From CATOSP01 sp034422355 (GTDB lineage: Bacteria; Chloroflexota; Dehalococcoidia; Lucifugimonadales; UBA3495): a DNA stretch of 64,000 bases. Position numbers and translations under genes: made by a program. The notes beneath the pieces are model-generated. The model saw only the letters and a program-made list of their open reading frames with translations, ran no database searches and was not told the DNA's origin. Below are positions 54,539-63,243 of the stretch, piece by piece (positions within the stretch are counted from its first letter, which is position 1; every line of letters begins with the position of its first letter). Location: NCBI GenBank assembly GCA_034422355.1, contig DAOUJS010000194.1:1-64000 (forward strand), read 5' to 3'.

Positions 54539-55762
54539 ATGCTCCAAGACGATAACCTCCTCCCTCCTTACCGGGTCCTCGATCTGACCGATGAGAAGGG
54601 AGTTTTCTGCGCCAAGCTGCTGGCCGATTACGGGGCCGACGTGGTGCGCATCGAGCCGCCTTGGGGCGGTCCGGGCAGGTCTCGCGGGCCTTTCGCGGAA
54701 GATGTTCCGGACCCGGAGGCAAGCGCCTACTTTCTTTACTACAACACCAACAAACGCTCCATTACCCTGGACATCGAGACCGAGTCCGGCAGGTCGTTGC
54801 TGCGGCGGTTGGCGGCGACGGCGGATGTTCTGGTGGAGAGTCTTCCGTTTGGCTACTTGGAAGGTCTCGGCCTGGGGTACGAGTCGCTGCGGGTGGCTAA
54901 TCCCCGGCTGGTGATGGCATCCATCAGCCCCTTTGGGCAATCAGGGCCTTGGAATGGCTACAAGTCTTCCGACCTCATTGCGCTGGCCGCCAGCGGATAC
55001 ATGCAGATTACCGGGGAGCCTGATGGTCCTCCGATGCGGCAGGGCAACGAGCAGTCTCACTTCCCTGGCTCCCAGCACGCAGCGGTGGCGATCATGGGGG
55101 CGCTCTACTACCGGGATATGCTCTCTGGTGAGGGCCAGTACATCGACGTGTCCCTGCAGGAAGCATTGATCACCTACTACACTGACGCCCACCCTGCCCT
55201 GGCGTGGATGCAGCTTGGGGAGAACGTGACCCGCGTCGGGACCAACTCGACCCTGGTGGTGCCGCTGGGGGCGTTTCCCTGCCAGGACGGTTGGATTTCG
55301 GCGGGCATCATCACTCCCCGGGAGTGGGATGCTCTGGCCGAGTGGATATATGAGGTAACCGGCAACGAGGAAATTCTGAACGAGCAGTACCGGGGCGGCA
55401 ACCAGGACCGCGCTCCCCACATCGACATTCTGACTGCCATGTTCATCGACTTTTCCAGCCGCTTTACCGCTGACGAGTTGTTCCACGAGGGGCAAAGGCG
55501 GAACCTGGTTTTCCTGCCGGTGACGGACGTGTCAGACCTGTTGCAGGATCCGCAACTGGAGGCCAGCCATACTTGGACCGAGATGGAACATCCCGTTGCG
55601 GGACGGCTAAAGTACCCCCTGGGCGTGTTCGACATTGAGGGCGTGACCCCGTCCGGTAGTCCGGCCCCACTGTTGGGACAACACAACCGGGACATATACT
55701 GCGGCGAGTTGGGACTGACCGGGCAGGAACTGGCGGAGCTTAGGGAAAGTGGTGCAATCTAG
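54539..55762 (+). CDS. CaiB/BaiF-family (type III) CoA transferase
   Basis: A 407-aa family III CoA transferase. YRVLDLTDEKGVFCAKLLAD and GADVVRIEPP are the N-terminal CoA-binding signature; NTNKRSITLDIET follows. At the position where family members have the catalytic Asp before the AIGAL-type helix, this protein reads GSQHAAVAIMGAL, so the aspartate seems replaced. It may transfer CoA poorly or by a different route. It starts a plus-strand acyl-CoA gene series. No clear ribosome site before the ATG. Confidence 0.85.
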   Translation: MLQDDNLLPPYRVLDLTDEKGVFCAKLLADYGADVVRIEPPWGGPGRSRGPFAEDVPDPEASAYFLYYNTNKRSITLDIETESGRSLLRRLAATADVLVESLPFGYLEGLGLGYESLRVANPRLVMASISPFGQSGPWNGYKSSDLIALAASGYMQITGEPDGPPMRQGNEQSHFPGSQHAAVAIMGALYYRDMLSGEGQYIDVSLQEALITYYTDAHPALAWMQLGENVTRVGTNSTLVVPLGAFPCQDGWISAGIITPREWDALAEWIYEVTGNEEILNEQYRGGNQDRAPHIDILTAMFIDFSSRFTADELFHEGQRRNLVFLPVTDVSDLLQDPQLEASHTWTEMEHPVAGRLKYPLGVFDIEGVTPSGSPAPLLGQHNRDIYCGELGLTGQELAELRESGAI

Positions 55763-55826
55763 GGATATAGCGCGAAACTCTGGCTTATTGGTGAGGACCG
55801 GGCAGGAACGACACTGAGGAGGCGGG

Positions 55827-56213
55827 ATGTCCAGAATAGTCAGGCAGATTGAAGTTGAAGGGCGGACGCTAAATGCCATGTTCGATACGGGGGCTGTACG
55901 TTCATACGTGACTCGTGAGGCACACCCCGGAGTCGGCCTGTCTCGCAGAACTGCGCCGGTCATGGTCGGCCTTGGAGGAAGCGAAAGGCGTTTGGACGAA
56001 CGCTGCGACTTCGCGGCAACAATCCAGGGGCTAGAATTTGACATCACCGCATACGTCATTGATGAATCGATTGAGACGGAGTTTGGTCAGATAGACGTCA
56101 TCGTTGGCGCACTGACGATGGAAGAATGGTGGATAACGTTGGACCCGGCGAACAACGAAATGGACTTGTCCATGCTGCGTCGGCGGGAATTCACTGAGTT
56201 GGTCGAATGGTAG
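55827..56213 (+). CDS. Retropepsin-like aspartic protease domain protein
   Basis: A 128-aa single-domain protein. The active-site triad reads DTGA with D20 (NAMFDTGAVRSYV), then a central hydrophobic segment, and VIVGALTMEEW corresponds to the second conserved loop. Length and motifs fit bacterial retropepsin-like proteins, which work as homodimers. There is no signal peptide. Its last 7 bp overlap the start of the second CoA transferase, so translation is coupled, although no functional link is evident. Confidence 0.8.
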   Translation: MSRIVRQIEVEGRTLNAMFDTGAVRSYVTREAHPGVGLSRRTAPVMVGLGGSERRLDERCDFAATIQGLEFDITAYVIDESIETEFGQIDVIVGALTMEEWWITLDPANNEMDLSMLRRREFTELVEW

Positions 56214-57439
56214 GCAACGGCAACAAGGCTCTGGCGGGCGTCCGGGTCGTGGAGCTTGGCCCCTATGTTGCGTTGCCCTTGACCGGGCGGCTGCTGGCCT
56301 CCCTGGGAGCGGAGGTCATCAAGGTGGAGACCAACAAGGTGCTGGATGAGATGGCCTTCATCCCGGCCTGGTCCCGTGGAGCAGGCCAGCCCGACTACCA
56401 GCGGGGAAAGAAGCGGATCACCCTGGACGTGCGGACTCCCGAGGGCCGTGAATTGCTCCTGGACTTGATCAAGGTCAGCGACGTCTTTATGACCAACTTC
56501 CGGCGCAACATCCTGGACCGCTGGGGCGTGGACTTTCCCGCGGTCAAGGGCGTCAGGCCCGATGTGGTCATCATGTGGCAGACGGGACTGGGCGGCAACG
56601 GGCCATACTACACCTACAAGTCTTACGGCATTCTGGTGCAGCACATGTCCGGCGTGTCCCTGATGAGCGGCGGAGAAGGAGAGCCTCCGGTAGCCATCAA
56701 CACATCGTATTCCGATTACCACACCGGCATATTCCAGCCGGTGGCCGTCATCGGGGCGCTGCTGCGGCGCAACCGTACCGGGCACGGGGCAATCATGGAG
56801 TCCTCGATATTCCGTTCCGGGGCTGTGACTGCCGGACCCGCGATACTCGATTATCAGACTGATGGACGGCTGCCCACGCGCCGGGGAAACCGGGACCCAT
56901 CCGCCGCGCCCCACGGCGTGTACCGATGCCTGGGCGAAGAGCGGTACTGCGCCATAGCCGTATTCACGGACGCTGAATGGGCTGCCTTCTGCGAGGCTGT
57001 GGGCAACCCGGAATGGACCCAAGACTCGAAGTTCGCTACTACTATGGGCCGCCTCAATAACCAGGACTTGCTGGACGGGCATGTTGAGGAATGGACGGCC
57101 AAATTGACGGCTGAAGAGGTCATGGACAGGCTCCAGGCCGCGGGAGTCGCTGCCAGCATCGTCTCCCAGGGTGATGACCTGTTCCGCAGCGAGCATCTGA
57201 AGGCCAGGGGCTTTTATCAGGATACTCCCTATTACCTTGCCGAGAGAGGGGTCCCGGCGACTCAATGGGAGAGGGGTGACGGGATTGCGTGGAACTCCCC
57301 GGCGCGGTTGTCGAAGACGCCGATGGAGTTCGGCAGCTATAGCAATATCGGAGAGGACAACCTGTATGTGTTCGGGGAATTGCTCGGCCTGCCGGACACG
57401 GAGATAGAGAGGCTGGCCGAAGCGGGGGTCATCTATTGA
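56207..57439 (+). CDS. CaiB/BaiF-family (type III) CoA transferase
   Basis: A 410-aa family III CoA transferase. VRVVELGPYVALPLTGRLLA, GAEVIKVE and KKRITLDVRTPEGRE are the family signatures. YSDYHTGIFQPVAVIGAL retains the catalytic Asp that the paralogue at 54539 seems to lack. It would move CoA between two carboxylic acids, feeding the enoyl-CoA hydratase encoded 39 bp downstream. Starts inside the stop region of the retropepsin-like gene. Confidence 0.88.
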   Translation: MVGNGNKALAGVRVVELGPYVALPLTGRLLASLGAEVIKVETNKVLDEMAFIPAWSRGAGQPDYQRGKKRITLDVRTPEGRELLLDLIKVSDVFMTNFRRNILDRWGVDFPAVKGVRPDVVIMWQTGLGGNGPYYTYKSYGILVQHMSGVSLMSGGEGEPPVAINTSYSDYHTGIFQPVAVIGALLRRNRTGHGAIMESSIFRSGAVTAGPAILDYQTDGRLPTRRGNRDPSAAPHGVYRCLGEERYCAIAVFTDAEWAAFCEAVGNPEWTQDSKFATTMGRLNNQDLLDGHVEEWTAKLTAEEVMDRLQAAGVAASIVSQGDDLFRSEHLKARGFYQDTPYYLAERGVPATQWERGDGIAWNSPARLSKTPMEFGSYSNIGEDNLYVFGELLGLPDTEIERLAEAGVIY

Positions 57440-57478
57440 TGCCGGGAAGTGGTTTGCCTGAGTACCGGAGGAGTCGGC

Positions 57479-58279
57479 ATGGCTGATTACGGTAGCTACC
57501 AACATTTGCGGGTAGAGGTGGCGGACGGGGTGGCCCTGCTGACGATGGACCGGCCCGACTCCCTCAATTCTACCAATGCCAGGCTTCATTACGAGTTGAG
57601 CCGGATATGGCCTGACCTGGGCCATGACCCGGCGGTGCGGGTCGCTGTGATCACTGGGGCGGGCAGCGCCTTTTCCGCTGGCGGCGACTTCGACATGATC
57701 GAGGAGGCCATCGGCAACCCCGAGGCGGTCGGGCGCATGATGGAAGAGGCCGGGGCCATAGTCCACAACATGATCAACCTGGACAAGCCGGTCATCTCGG
57801 CCATCAACGGCGTCGCGGTCGGGGCTGGGCTGGCGGTGGCCCTCCTTGCGGACATCTCCATCGCCGCCGAGGACGCAAGGATTACCGACGGGCATGTCCG
57901 TTTGGGTGTGGCCGCGGGGGACCACGCAGCAATCATCTGGCCCCTGCTGTGCGGCATGGCCAAGGCGAAGTATTACCTGCTGACCTGCGATTTTCTGAAC
58001 GGCAGGGAAGCGGAACGAATTGGCCTGGTCAGCATGGCAGTGTCTCAAGAAGAGCTGATGCCCACGGCGATGGATGTCGCCAACAGACTGGCGTCCGGGC
58101 CGCAGTCGGCTATCCGGTACACCAAGCGGGCTTTGAACCAGTGGTTGCGCATGGCCGGGCACACCTCTTTCGACTACTCCCTGGCCCTGGAGAGCCTGGG
58201 GTTCTTCGGGGATGACATACGGGAGGGCCTTCAGGCGTTGCGGGAACGAAGGCCCCCGGAGTTCCCGTCGGCGCGGTAA
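57479..58279 (+). CDS. Enoyl-CoA hydratase/isomerase family protein
   Basis: A 266-aa crotonase-fold protein. GAGSAFSAGGDFDMI (about 58-72) builds the first half of the oxyanion hole; AINGVAVGAGLAVALLADI (about 108-126) the second; TDGHVRLGVAAGD supplies the active-site loop. It would hydrate an enoyl-CoA or act as an isomerase. The ATG at 57479 has GGAGGAG upstream. It lies between the CoA transferase and acyl-CoA synthetase genes, in keeping with a beta-oxidation-like pathway. Confidence 0.88.
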   Translation: MADYGSYQHLRVEVADGVALLTMDRPDSLNSTNARLHYELSRIWPDLGHDPAVRVAVITGAGSAFSAGGDFDMIEEAIGNPEAVGRMMEEAGAIVHNMINLDKPVISAINGVAVGAGLAVALLADISIAAEDARITDGHVRLGVAAGDHAAIIWPLLCGMAKAKYYLLTCDFLNGREAERIGLVSMAVSQEELMPTAMDVANRLASGPQSAIRYTKRALNQWLRMAGHTSFDYSLALESLGFFGDDIREGLQALRERRPPEFPSAR

Positions 58280-58367
58280 ACCTCTGCTGGTTGGTCCTCC
58301 CTGCTTGTGTGGGCGACAGTGCCGGTGCAGAGGATTAGCGGGGTGGCCTACAGTCGGGAATTGGCAC

Positions 58368-58373
58368 TATAAT
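58368..58373 (+). promoter_or_regulatory. -10 box before the acyl-CoA synthetase
   Basis: TATAAT, 53 bp before the ATG at 58427. No good -35 box is present. It suggests that the synthetase can be transcribed apart from the preceding genes. Confidence 0.4.
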
Positions 58374-58426
58374 TGGCCGTGCGCAGGCGCTTGCGCACCT
58401 ATATTTGACCCTTCGAGAGAGGCGCG

Positions 58427-60082
58427 ATGGATACTTCCGTCCCCAACATGCAGGACTACGAGGAGACCTTTCGGGACTTCAAGCTGGATGTGCCCGAGCG
58501 CTTCAACTTCGCCTTCGATGTGGTCGATGAGTGGGCCAGGGACCGCACCAAGCTGGCGCTTATATCCCTGGATCCGCAGGGAGATAATGCCCGGCACCAC
58601 ACCTTCTGGGACCTGAAGGTCCTGTCAGACCGGTGCGCCAATGTGCTCAAAGACCTGGGCGTCGGTAAAGGGGACAGGGTGTTCCTGATGCTGCCCCGCA
58701 TCCCGGAGTGGTACGTCCTGATGCTGGGGATGATGAAGCTGGGCGCGGTGCCTATGCCGGCCACAACGCTGTGTACGCCCAACGACATCGAATACAGGGT
58801 CAACGAGGCCGAGGCCGCCCTGGCTGTCACCGACGAGGAGAACTGGGAGAAGGTGGCCGCCGCCGCGGGGGCCTGCCCTTCTCTCCGTCACCTGCTGCTG
58901 GTGGGCGGCTCCCGGACGGGGTGGGTCTCCTATGGGGAAAGGATGGCCGAGTCTTCCCCTTATCTGGACGAAGTCATACCGACTCGCAGCGATGACCCAC
59001 TGCTCATTTACTTCACCTCGGGCACTGTGGGATACCCCAAGATGGTGCTGCATACCCATGCGTCCTATGGTTTGGCCCACGTGCTCACCGCCAAATTCTG
59101 GCACGACCTGAAGCCCACAGACCTGCAATGGACAATTTCCGACACCGGATGGGCCAAGGCCGCATACGGCAAGCTGTTCGGCCAGTGGACCCAGGGTGCG
59201 GCGGTGCTCCAGCACGACGCCCGGGGACGGTTCGACCCGGCGTTGACCATGCGGATACTGGAGCGGTACGGCGTCACATCCTTCTGCGCCCCCCCAACGG
59301 CGTACCGGATGCTGGTGCTGGAGGACCTGACCAGGTACGACCTGCGCAACCTGCGCCACTGCACGGGCGCGGGCGAACCGCTGAACCCCGAAGTAATGAG
59401 CAAGTGGGAGGAAGGCACTGGCCTGACCATCTACGATGGCTACGGGCAGACCGAGACCGTATTGCTGGTGGGCAATTACCGCTGTCTGCCGGTGCGTCCC
59501 GGCTCGATGGGCAAGCCGGTGCCCGGCTTCAGTATCGCAATTGTCGATGATGAGGGGAACGAACTGCCGCCCAATGAAGAGGGACAGATCGCAGTCCGGG
59601 TCAAGCCGGACAGGCCCGTTGGTCTTTTCCGGGAGTACTGGCGGGGGCCGGAGGCGATGGAATCGGCCTTCTACGGAGACTGGTACTTCACCGGGGACAA
59701 GGCGTACCGGGATGAGGACGGGTATTTCTGGTTTGTGGGTAGGGCGGATGATGTGATCATCTCTGCCGGCTATCGGATCGGTCCATTCGAGGTGGAGAGC
59801 GCGCTTATCGAGCACCCGGCAGTTGCCGAATCGGCGGTGGTGGCCAGTCCGGACCGGGTGAGGGGGGACATCGTAAAGGCGTTCGTGATCCTCGCGCCGG
59901 GCTACGTCGGCTCGGACGAGCTGGTGGTCAGCCTGCAAGACCACGTGCGCACAACGACAGCGCCGTACAAGTACCCCAGGGCGGTGGAGTTCGTGTCCGA
60001 GCTTCCCAAGACCATCAGCGGCAAGATACGCCGGGTTGAACTCAGGGAGTCAGAGCTTGAGAAGGCCAGAGGAACTCAGTAA
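58427..60082 (+). CDS. AMP-dependent acyl-CoA synthetase
   Basis: A 551-aa adenylate-forming enzyme. The P-loop-like LIYFTSGTVGYPKMV is near residue 195, the aromatic-Gly segment YDGYGQTE near 336, YFTGDKAYRDEDGYFWFVGR near 422 and the catalytic KTISGKIRR lysine close to the end. The layout matches medium-chain or aryl acyl-CoA synthetases (about 550 aa). It activates a carboxylic acid to its CoA thioester via acyl-AMP in the cytoplasm. Forms the entry step of the neighbouring CoA-dependent gene set. Confidence 0.9.
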   Translation: MDTSVPNMQDYEETFRDFKLDVPERFNFAFDVVDEWARDRTKLALISLDPQGDNARHHTFWDLKVLSDRCANVLKDLGVGKGDRVFLMLPRIPEWYVLMLGMMKLGAVPMPATTLCTPNDIEYRVNEAEAALAVTDEENWEKVAAAAGACPSLRHLLLVGGSRTGWVSYGERMAESSPYLDEVIPTRSDDPLLIYFTSGTVGYPKMVLHTHASYGLAHVLTAKFWHDLKPTDLQWTISDTGWAKAAYGKLFGQWTQGAAVLQHDARGRFDPALTMRILERYGVTSFCAPPTAYRMLVLEDLTRYDLRNLRHCTGAGEPLNPEVMSKWEEGTGLTIYDGYGQTETVLLVGNYRCLPVRPGSMGKPVPGFSIAIVDDEGNELPPNEEGQIAVRVKPDRPVGLFREYWRGPEAMESAFYGDWYFTGDKAYRDEDGYFWFVGRADDVIISAGYRIGPFEVESALIEHPAVAESAVVASPDRVRGDIVKAFVILAPGYVGSDELVVSLQDHVRTTTAPYKYPRAVEFVSELPKTISGKIRRVELRESELEKARGTQ

Positions 60083-60121
60083 GCTACGGCACGTCAGGTT
60101 GAGTGATGGTCCGGTTGAGTG

Positions 60122-61147
60122 ATGACTGACCAGCCCAATGAACTCGAATACGTGGTCCGAGGACGCATGTTCTTGCAACAGGGTCTGCTCGACCAGGCCA
60201 TCTCGGACTTTGACGCGGCCCTGCGCATCAACGGCCAGTGTGCCGTTGCCTATTACTGCCGGGGCCTGGCGCGGCGAAACGGCGGCAATCTGGACGAGGC
60301 TATCGGAGACTTTACGGCTGCGGTGACCGCAGACCCGGAATATGCCGTGGCCTATTACGCAAGGGGCGTTATCCGGCGGTATACCGGCAACTTCGAGCAA
60401 GCCCTGCTGGATTACAATCAGGCCATTGACATCAATCCGGGGGATGCCGATTTCTACTACGCCCGCGGCGTGGCCCATGCCTCGCTCCAGCATTACGACC
60501 AGGCTATCGACGATTTTCAACAGGCCATCCAGATGCACCCTGATATGCCCAATGCCCACTACAATCTTGGGATCGCCTTCCGGGACACGGGAAGGCGGGA
60601 AGAGGCGCGGGAGCACTTCTCAAAGGCAATCGAACTTCGCCCCAACGATGCGGATTACTACTACGCCAGGGGGAACCTGTTCCACGACATTCATGAGTTT
60701 CGCCTCGCCGTCGATGACTATACCCGCGCGGTTGAAGTTGTCCCCACCTTTGCCAACGCCTACTACAACCGGGGCATTTCCCACCGCAACCTCGAAAGGC
60801 CGGATGAGGCGATAGCCGACTTTGACCGGGCCCTGCGGTTCGGCCCTCCCTTTGCCACCCTTTATCTCAACCGGGGAGTGGCGCTGGCGGACAGGGGAGA
60901 CCATGAAGCGGCCCTGCGAGACTTTCAGACAGCCCTGGAGTTGGACCCGGGGTTGGCAGCGGCGCATTTCAGGCGGGGCAATTCTCTGGCCATTCTGGGA
61001 CGCCTTGCCGATGCCAGGGACGACTTCCTGCGGGCAATCGAACTCAGGCCCAACTATCCCGAAGCGGACCAGGCGCTGGCAATGGTGCGCGGGATGCTGG
61101 GAGAGAGACAGTACGACAATCCAGGAGAGGACGCCAATGCCCGATAG
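60122..61147 (+). CDS. Tetratricopeptide-repeat protein
   Basis: A 341-aa protein made almost wholly of about nine 34-residue TPRs (for example GLLDQAISDFDAALRINGQC and FEQALLDYNQAIDINPGDAD, repeated to about residue 325). There is no signal peptide, membrane helix or enzyme domain. TPRs mediate protein contacts; the partner is unknown. The next gene overlaps its end by 11 bp. A GTG one codon before the ATG is an alternative start. Confidence 0.88.
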   Translation: MTDQPNELEYVVRGRMFLQQGLLDQAISDFDAALRINGQCAVAYYCRGLARRNGGNLDEAIGDFTAAVTADPEYAVAYYARGVIRRYTGNFEQALLDYNQAIDINPGDADFYYARGVAHASLQHYDQAIDDFQQAIQMHPDMPNAHYNLGIAFRDTGRREEAREHFSKAIELRPNDADYYYARGNLFHDIHEFRLAVDDYTRAVEVVPTFANAYYNRGISHRNLERPDEAIADFDRALRFGPPFATLYLNRGVALADRGDHEAALRDFQTALELDPGLAAAHFRRGNSLAILGRLADARDDFLRAIELRPNYPEADQALAMVRGMLGERQYDNPGEDANAR

Positions 61148-61793
61148 CTTCAGCGCTCGGTTGCGGGCCGAAGTCGCCCCCATGTGGCAGCAGATTTTCG
61201 ATCAGCCCTTCCTCAGAGAGATCAAGGACGGGACGCTGCCGCTGGAAAAGTTCCAATACTACCTGGGGCAGGACTACCTGTACCTGGAAGGGTTTGCGAG
61301 GACCGTTGCCCTGACTCTGGCCAAGGCCCCCACCTCAGCCCTGCTGGAGGAACTGGCCCGGCGGGTGATGACGCCGGTGGAGCGCCCGCTGCACCACAAG
61401 CTGGTGGCCGAGGCTGGCCTGACGATGGAGGACGTGCGGCAGGTGAAGCGGTCACCAACCAATACCGCTTATGTCAACCACATGCTCACGACCGCATCGC
61501 TGCACGGGTTGGGTCCTGCGGCAGCGGCTCTGCTGCCCTGCCCGTGGACGTACCATGAACTGAAGGACGGAGTGGGACAATCGGAGCACCCCCTTTACGG
61601 GCAGTGGACGTCGTTCTACGTCGCCGGGTTGCTCCAGGACAGCGTGGACGCATGGCGCAGTTTCGTCGACCGCGAGGCCGAGAAGGCAGACCGGCGGGAG
61701 TTGGACGCCATGAGGGAGGCGTTCATAATCAGCACCCGCTACGAGTACATGTTCTGGGACATGGCCTACCGAATGGAGCAGTGGCCGGTGTAG
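61137..61793 (+). CDS. tenA: TenA-like thiaminase II family protein
   Basis: A 218-aa all-helical TenA/PqqC-fold protein. It keeps the residues known to matter in TenA: D46 (GQDYLYL), C135 (LLPCPWTYHE) and E203 (YEYMFWDMAY). It would hydrolyse or salvage thiamine breakdown products (aminopyrimidine recovery). No other thiamine gene is in the window. ATG at 61137 follows AGGAGAGG and overlaps the TPR gene by 11 bp; a longer frame upstream is a shadow of that gene. Confidence 0.88.
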   Translation: MPDSFSARLRAEVAPMWQQIFDQPFLREIKDGTLPLEKFQYYLGQDYLYLEGFARTVALTLAKAPTSALLEELARRVMTPVERPLHHKLVAEAGLTMEDVRQVKRSPTNTAYVNHMLTTASLHGLGPAAAALLPCPWTYHELKDGVGQSEHPLYGQWTSFYVAGLLQDSVDAWRSFVDREAEKADRRELDAMREAFIISTRYEYMFWDMAYRMEQWPV

Positions 61794-61846
61794 ACGGCTC
61801 TCCCTTCGACACGTGCGGGCTGGAGCCCCGGATACCGGATAGCCGG

Positions 61847-61879
61847 AAGGGCGTCCCTCTTGAACGGGGACGCCCTTTT
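61847..61879. terminator. Bidirectional terminator between convergent genes
   Basis: AAGGGCGTCCC (61847-61857) pairs perfectly with GGGACGCCCTT (61867-61877) around a 9-nt loop, and TT follows. It lies between tenA (+) and the alpha-hydroxy-acid oxidase (-). Confidence 0.85.
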
Positions 61880-61920
61880 CATCAGAACAATGGTCCGTAG
61901 AACGATGGTCCGTGTCAGGG

Positions 61921-63018
61921 CTACGGGGCCATTCTGCCGGGGCCCCAGCCGTAGGGGATGTTGACCAGGTTTGGCTCCAGATCGCGGACGGAGGTCTGGC
62001 CGCAGTAGGCCATGCAGCGGTCCAGCTCTTCCCGGAGCAGTTCAAGGACACCGTGGACCCCTTCCGCGCCGTCAACCGCCAACCCCCAGAACAGGGGGCG
62101 GCCAATGGCCACTGCCCTTGCGCCCAGGGCGAGGGCTTTGACGACGTCGCTGCCCCTGCGGACACCGGAGTCGACGTAGACCTCAGCCTGTCCCTTGGAG
62201 GCTTCCACGATTTCCGGCAGCATCTCAACGGCGCCCATCGTCATATCCATCTGGCGTCCGCCGTGAGTGGAAACCAGGATGCCATCGACGCCGCTTTCGA
62301 CGGCGATGTGGGCGTCCTCGGCCGTCCTGATGCCCTTCAGGACAAGGGGCAGCGAGGTCAACCCGCGCAGCCACTCAAGCTCCTTCCAGGTCAGGGGAGC
62401 GGTCCGCGACACTTCAAATCCCGGTGACTCGTCGGTGCCGCTTATCTCGCTTTCCGGGCGGGCCTCGGCCCGGAAGTTGCCCAGTTCCGCCACTCTCTGG
62501 AAGCGGTTGCGCTGGTCACGCTCCTTGGGACTTGGGGCTGGAGTGTCCACGGTCAGGGCGATGGCCTTGAACCCGGCTTCCTCAGCGCGGTGGACCAGCA
62601 TCTCGGTCAGGTCGTATCCCCGGTGATAGAGCTGGAACCACAGGGGGCCGCTGGCAGCTTCGGACACTTCCTCCAGGCTGTAGTTGGAGGAAGTGCTGAG
62701 CATCATCAGGGTGTCGGACATCCCTGCGCCCCTGGCGGTGGCAAGCTCTCCCTCCGGGTGGGCCAGCATGTGACTGCCCGCAGGAGCGATCATGATGGGC
62801 ATACTGATTTCCTCGCCCAGTACCGTGGTGGTCAGGTCACGGTTCTCCACGGCCCGGAGGAACCGGGGCCTCAGGGTGAGGTCTTCAAACGCGCTGCGGT
62901 TGCGGCGGGTTGTGAACTCGTCCATCGCGCCGGCGTCGATGAACGTCCAGTTATTATGGGGGAGTACCTGCTGGGCTCTCGCCTCGTAATCATAAAGATT
63001 TATGGGGTCCAGGCGCAT
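61921..63018 (-). CDS. FMN-dependent alpha-hydroxy-acid oxidizing enzyme
   Basis: A 365-aa TIM-barrel flavoprotein of the lactate/glycolate oxidase family. MPIMIAPAGSHMLAHPEGE (about 73-91) binds FMN; LVLKGIRTAEDA contains the FMN-contact Lys; VSTHGGRQ holds the catalytic His and substrate Arg, with Thr where most members have Asn. VYVDSGVRRGSD and GARAVAIGRPLFWGLA are the phosphate-binding ends. It would oxidise a 2-hydroxyacid to a 2-oxoacid, linking to the 2-oxoacid oxidoreductase gene next to it. Confidence 0.9.
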   Translation of the reverse strand: MRLDPINLYDYEARAQQVLPHNNWTFIDAGAMDEFTTRRNRSAFEDLTLRPRFLRAVENRDLTTTVLGEEISMPIMIAPAGSHMLAHPEGELATARGAGMSDTLMMLSTSSNYSLEEVSEAASGPLWFQLYHRGYDLTEMLVHRAEEAGFKAIALTVDTPAPSPKERDQRNRFQRVAELGNFRAEARPESEISGTDESPGFEVSRTAPLTWKELEWLRGLTSLPLVLKGIRTAEDAHIAVESGVDGILVSTHGGRQMDMTMGAVEMLPEIVEASKGQAEVYVDSGVRRGSDVVKALALGARAVAIGRPLFWGLAVDGAEGVHGVLELLREELDRCMAYCGQTSVRDLEPNLVNIPYGWGPGRMAP

Positions 63019-63185
63019 GGCAACCTCCTTTGCTCGCTATCGGTGTCTGGCCCCCAGGGTCAATGTCACGGGCGGGGGCAAAACTTGACTTACTCTAAAC
63101 CTTACTCGCTTTTGGGGCAAGTATTTGCTCATGGAGCGGCAACCAGCTAAAGGTGGAGCCTGGCTCAGTTTCCCGATAAACGATG

Positions 63186-63207
63186 GGGGCGGCTGCTAAG
63201 CCGCCCC
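63186..63207. terminator. Hairpin downstream of the ferredoxin oxidoreductase gene
   Basis: GGGGCGGCT (63186-63194) pairs perfectly with AGCCGCCCC (63199-63207) around a GCTA loop, 37 bp after the minus-strand stop. No strong T-tract on either strand. The rest of 63019-63243 shows no gene. Confidence 0.6.
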
Positions 63208-63243
63208 TTGTAGTCACCCTGTTTCCGTGGTGGAACTCTCGGG

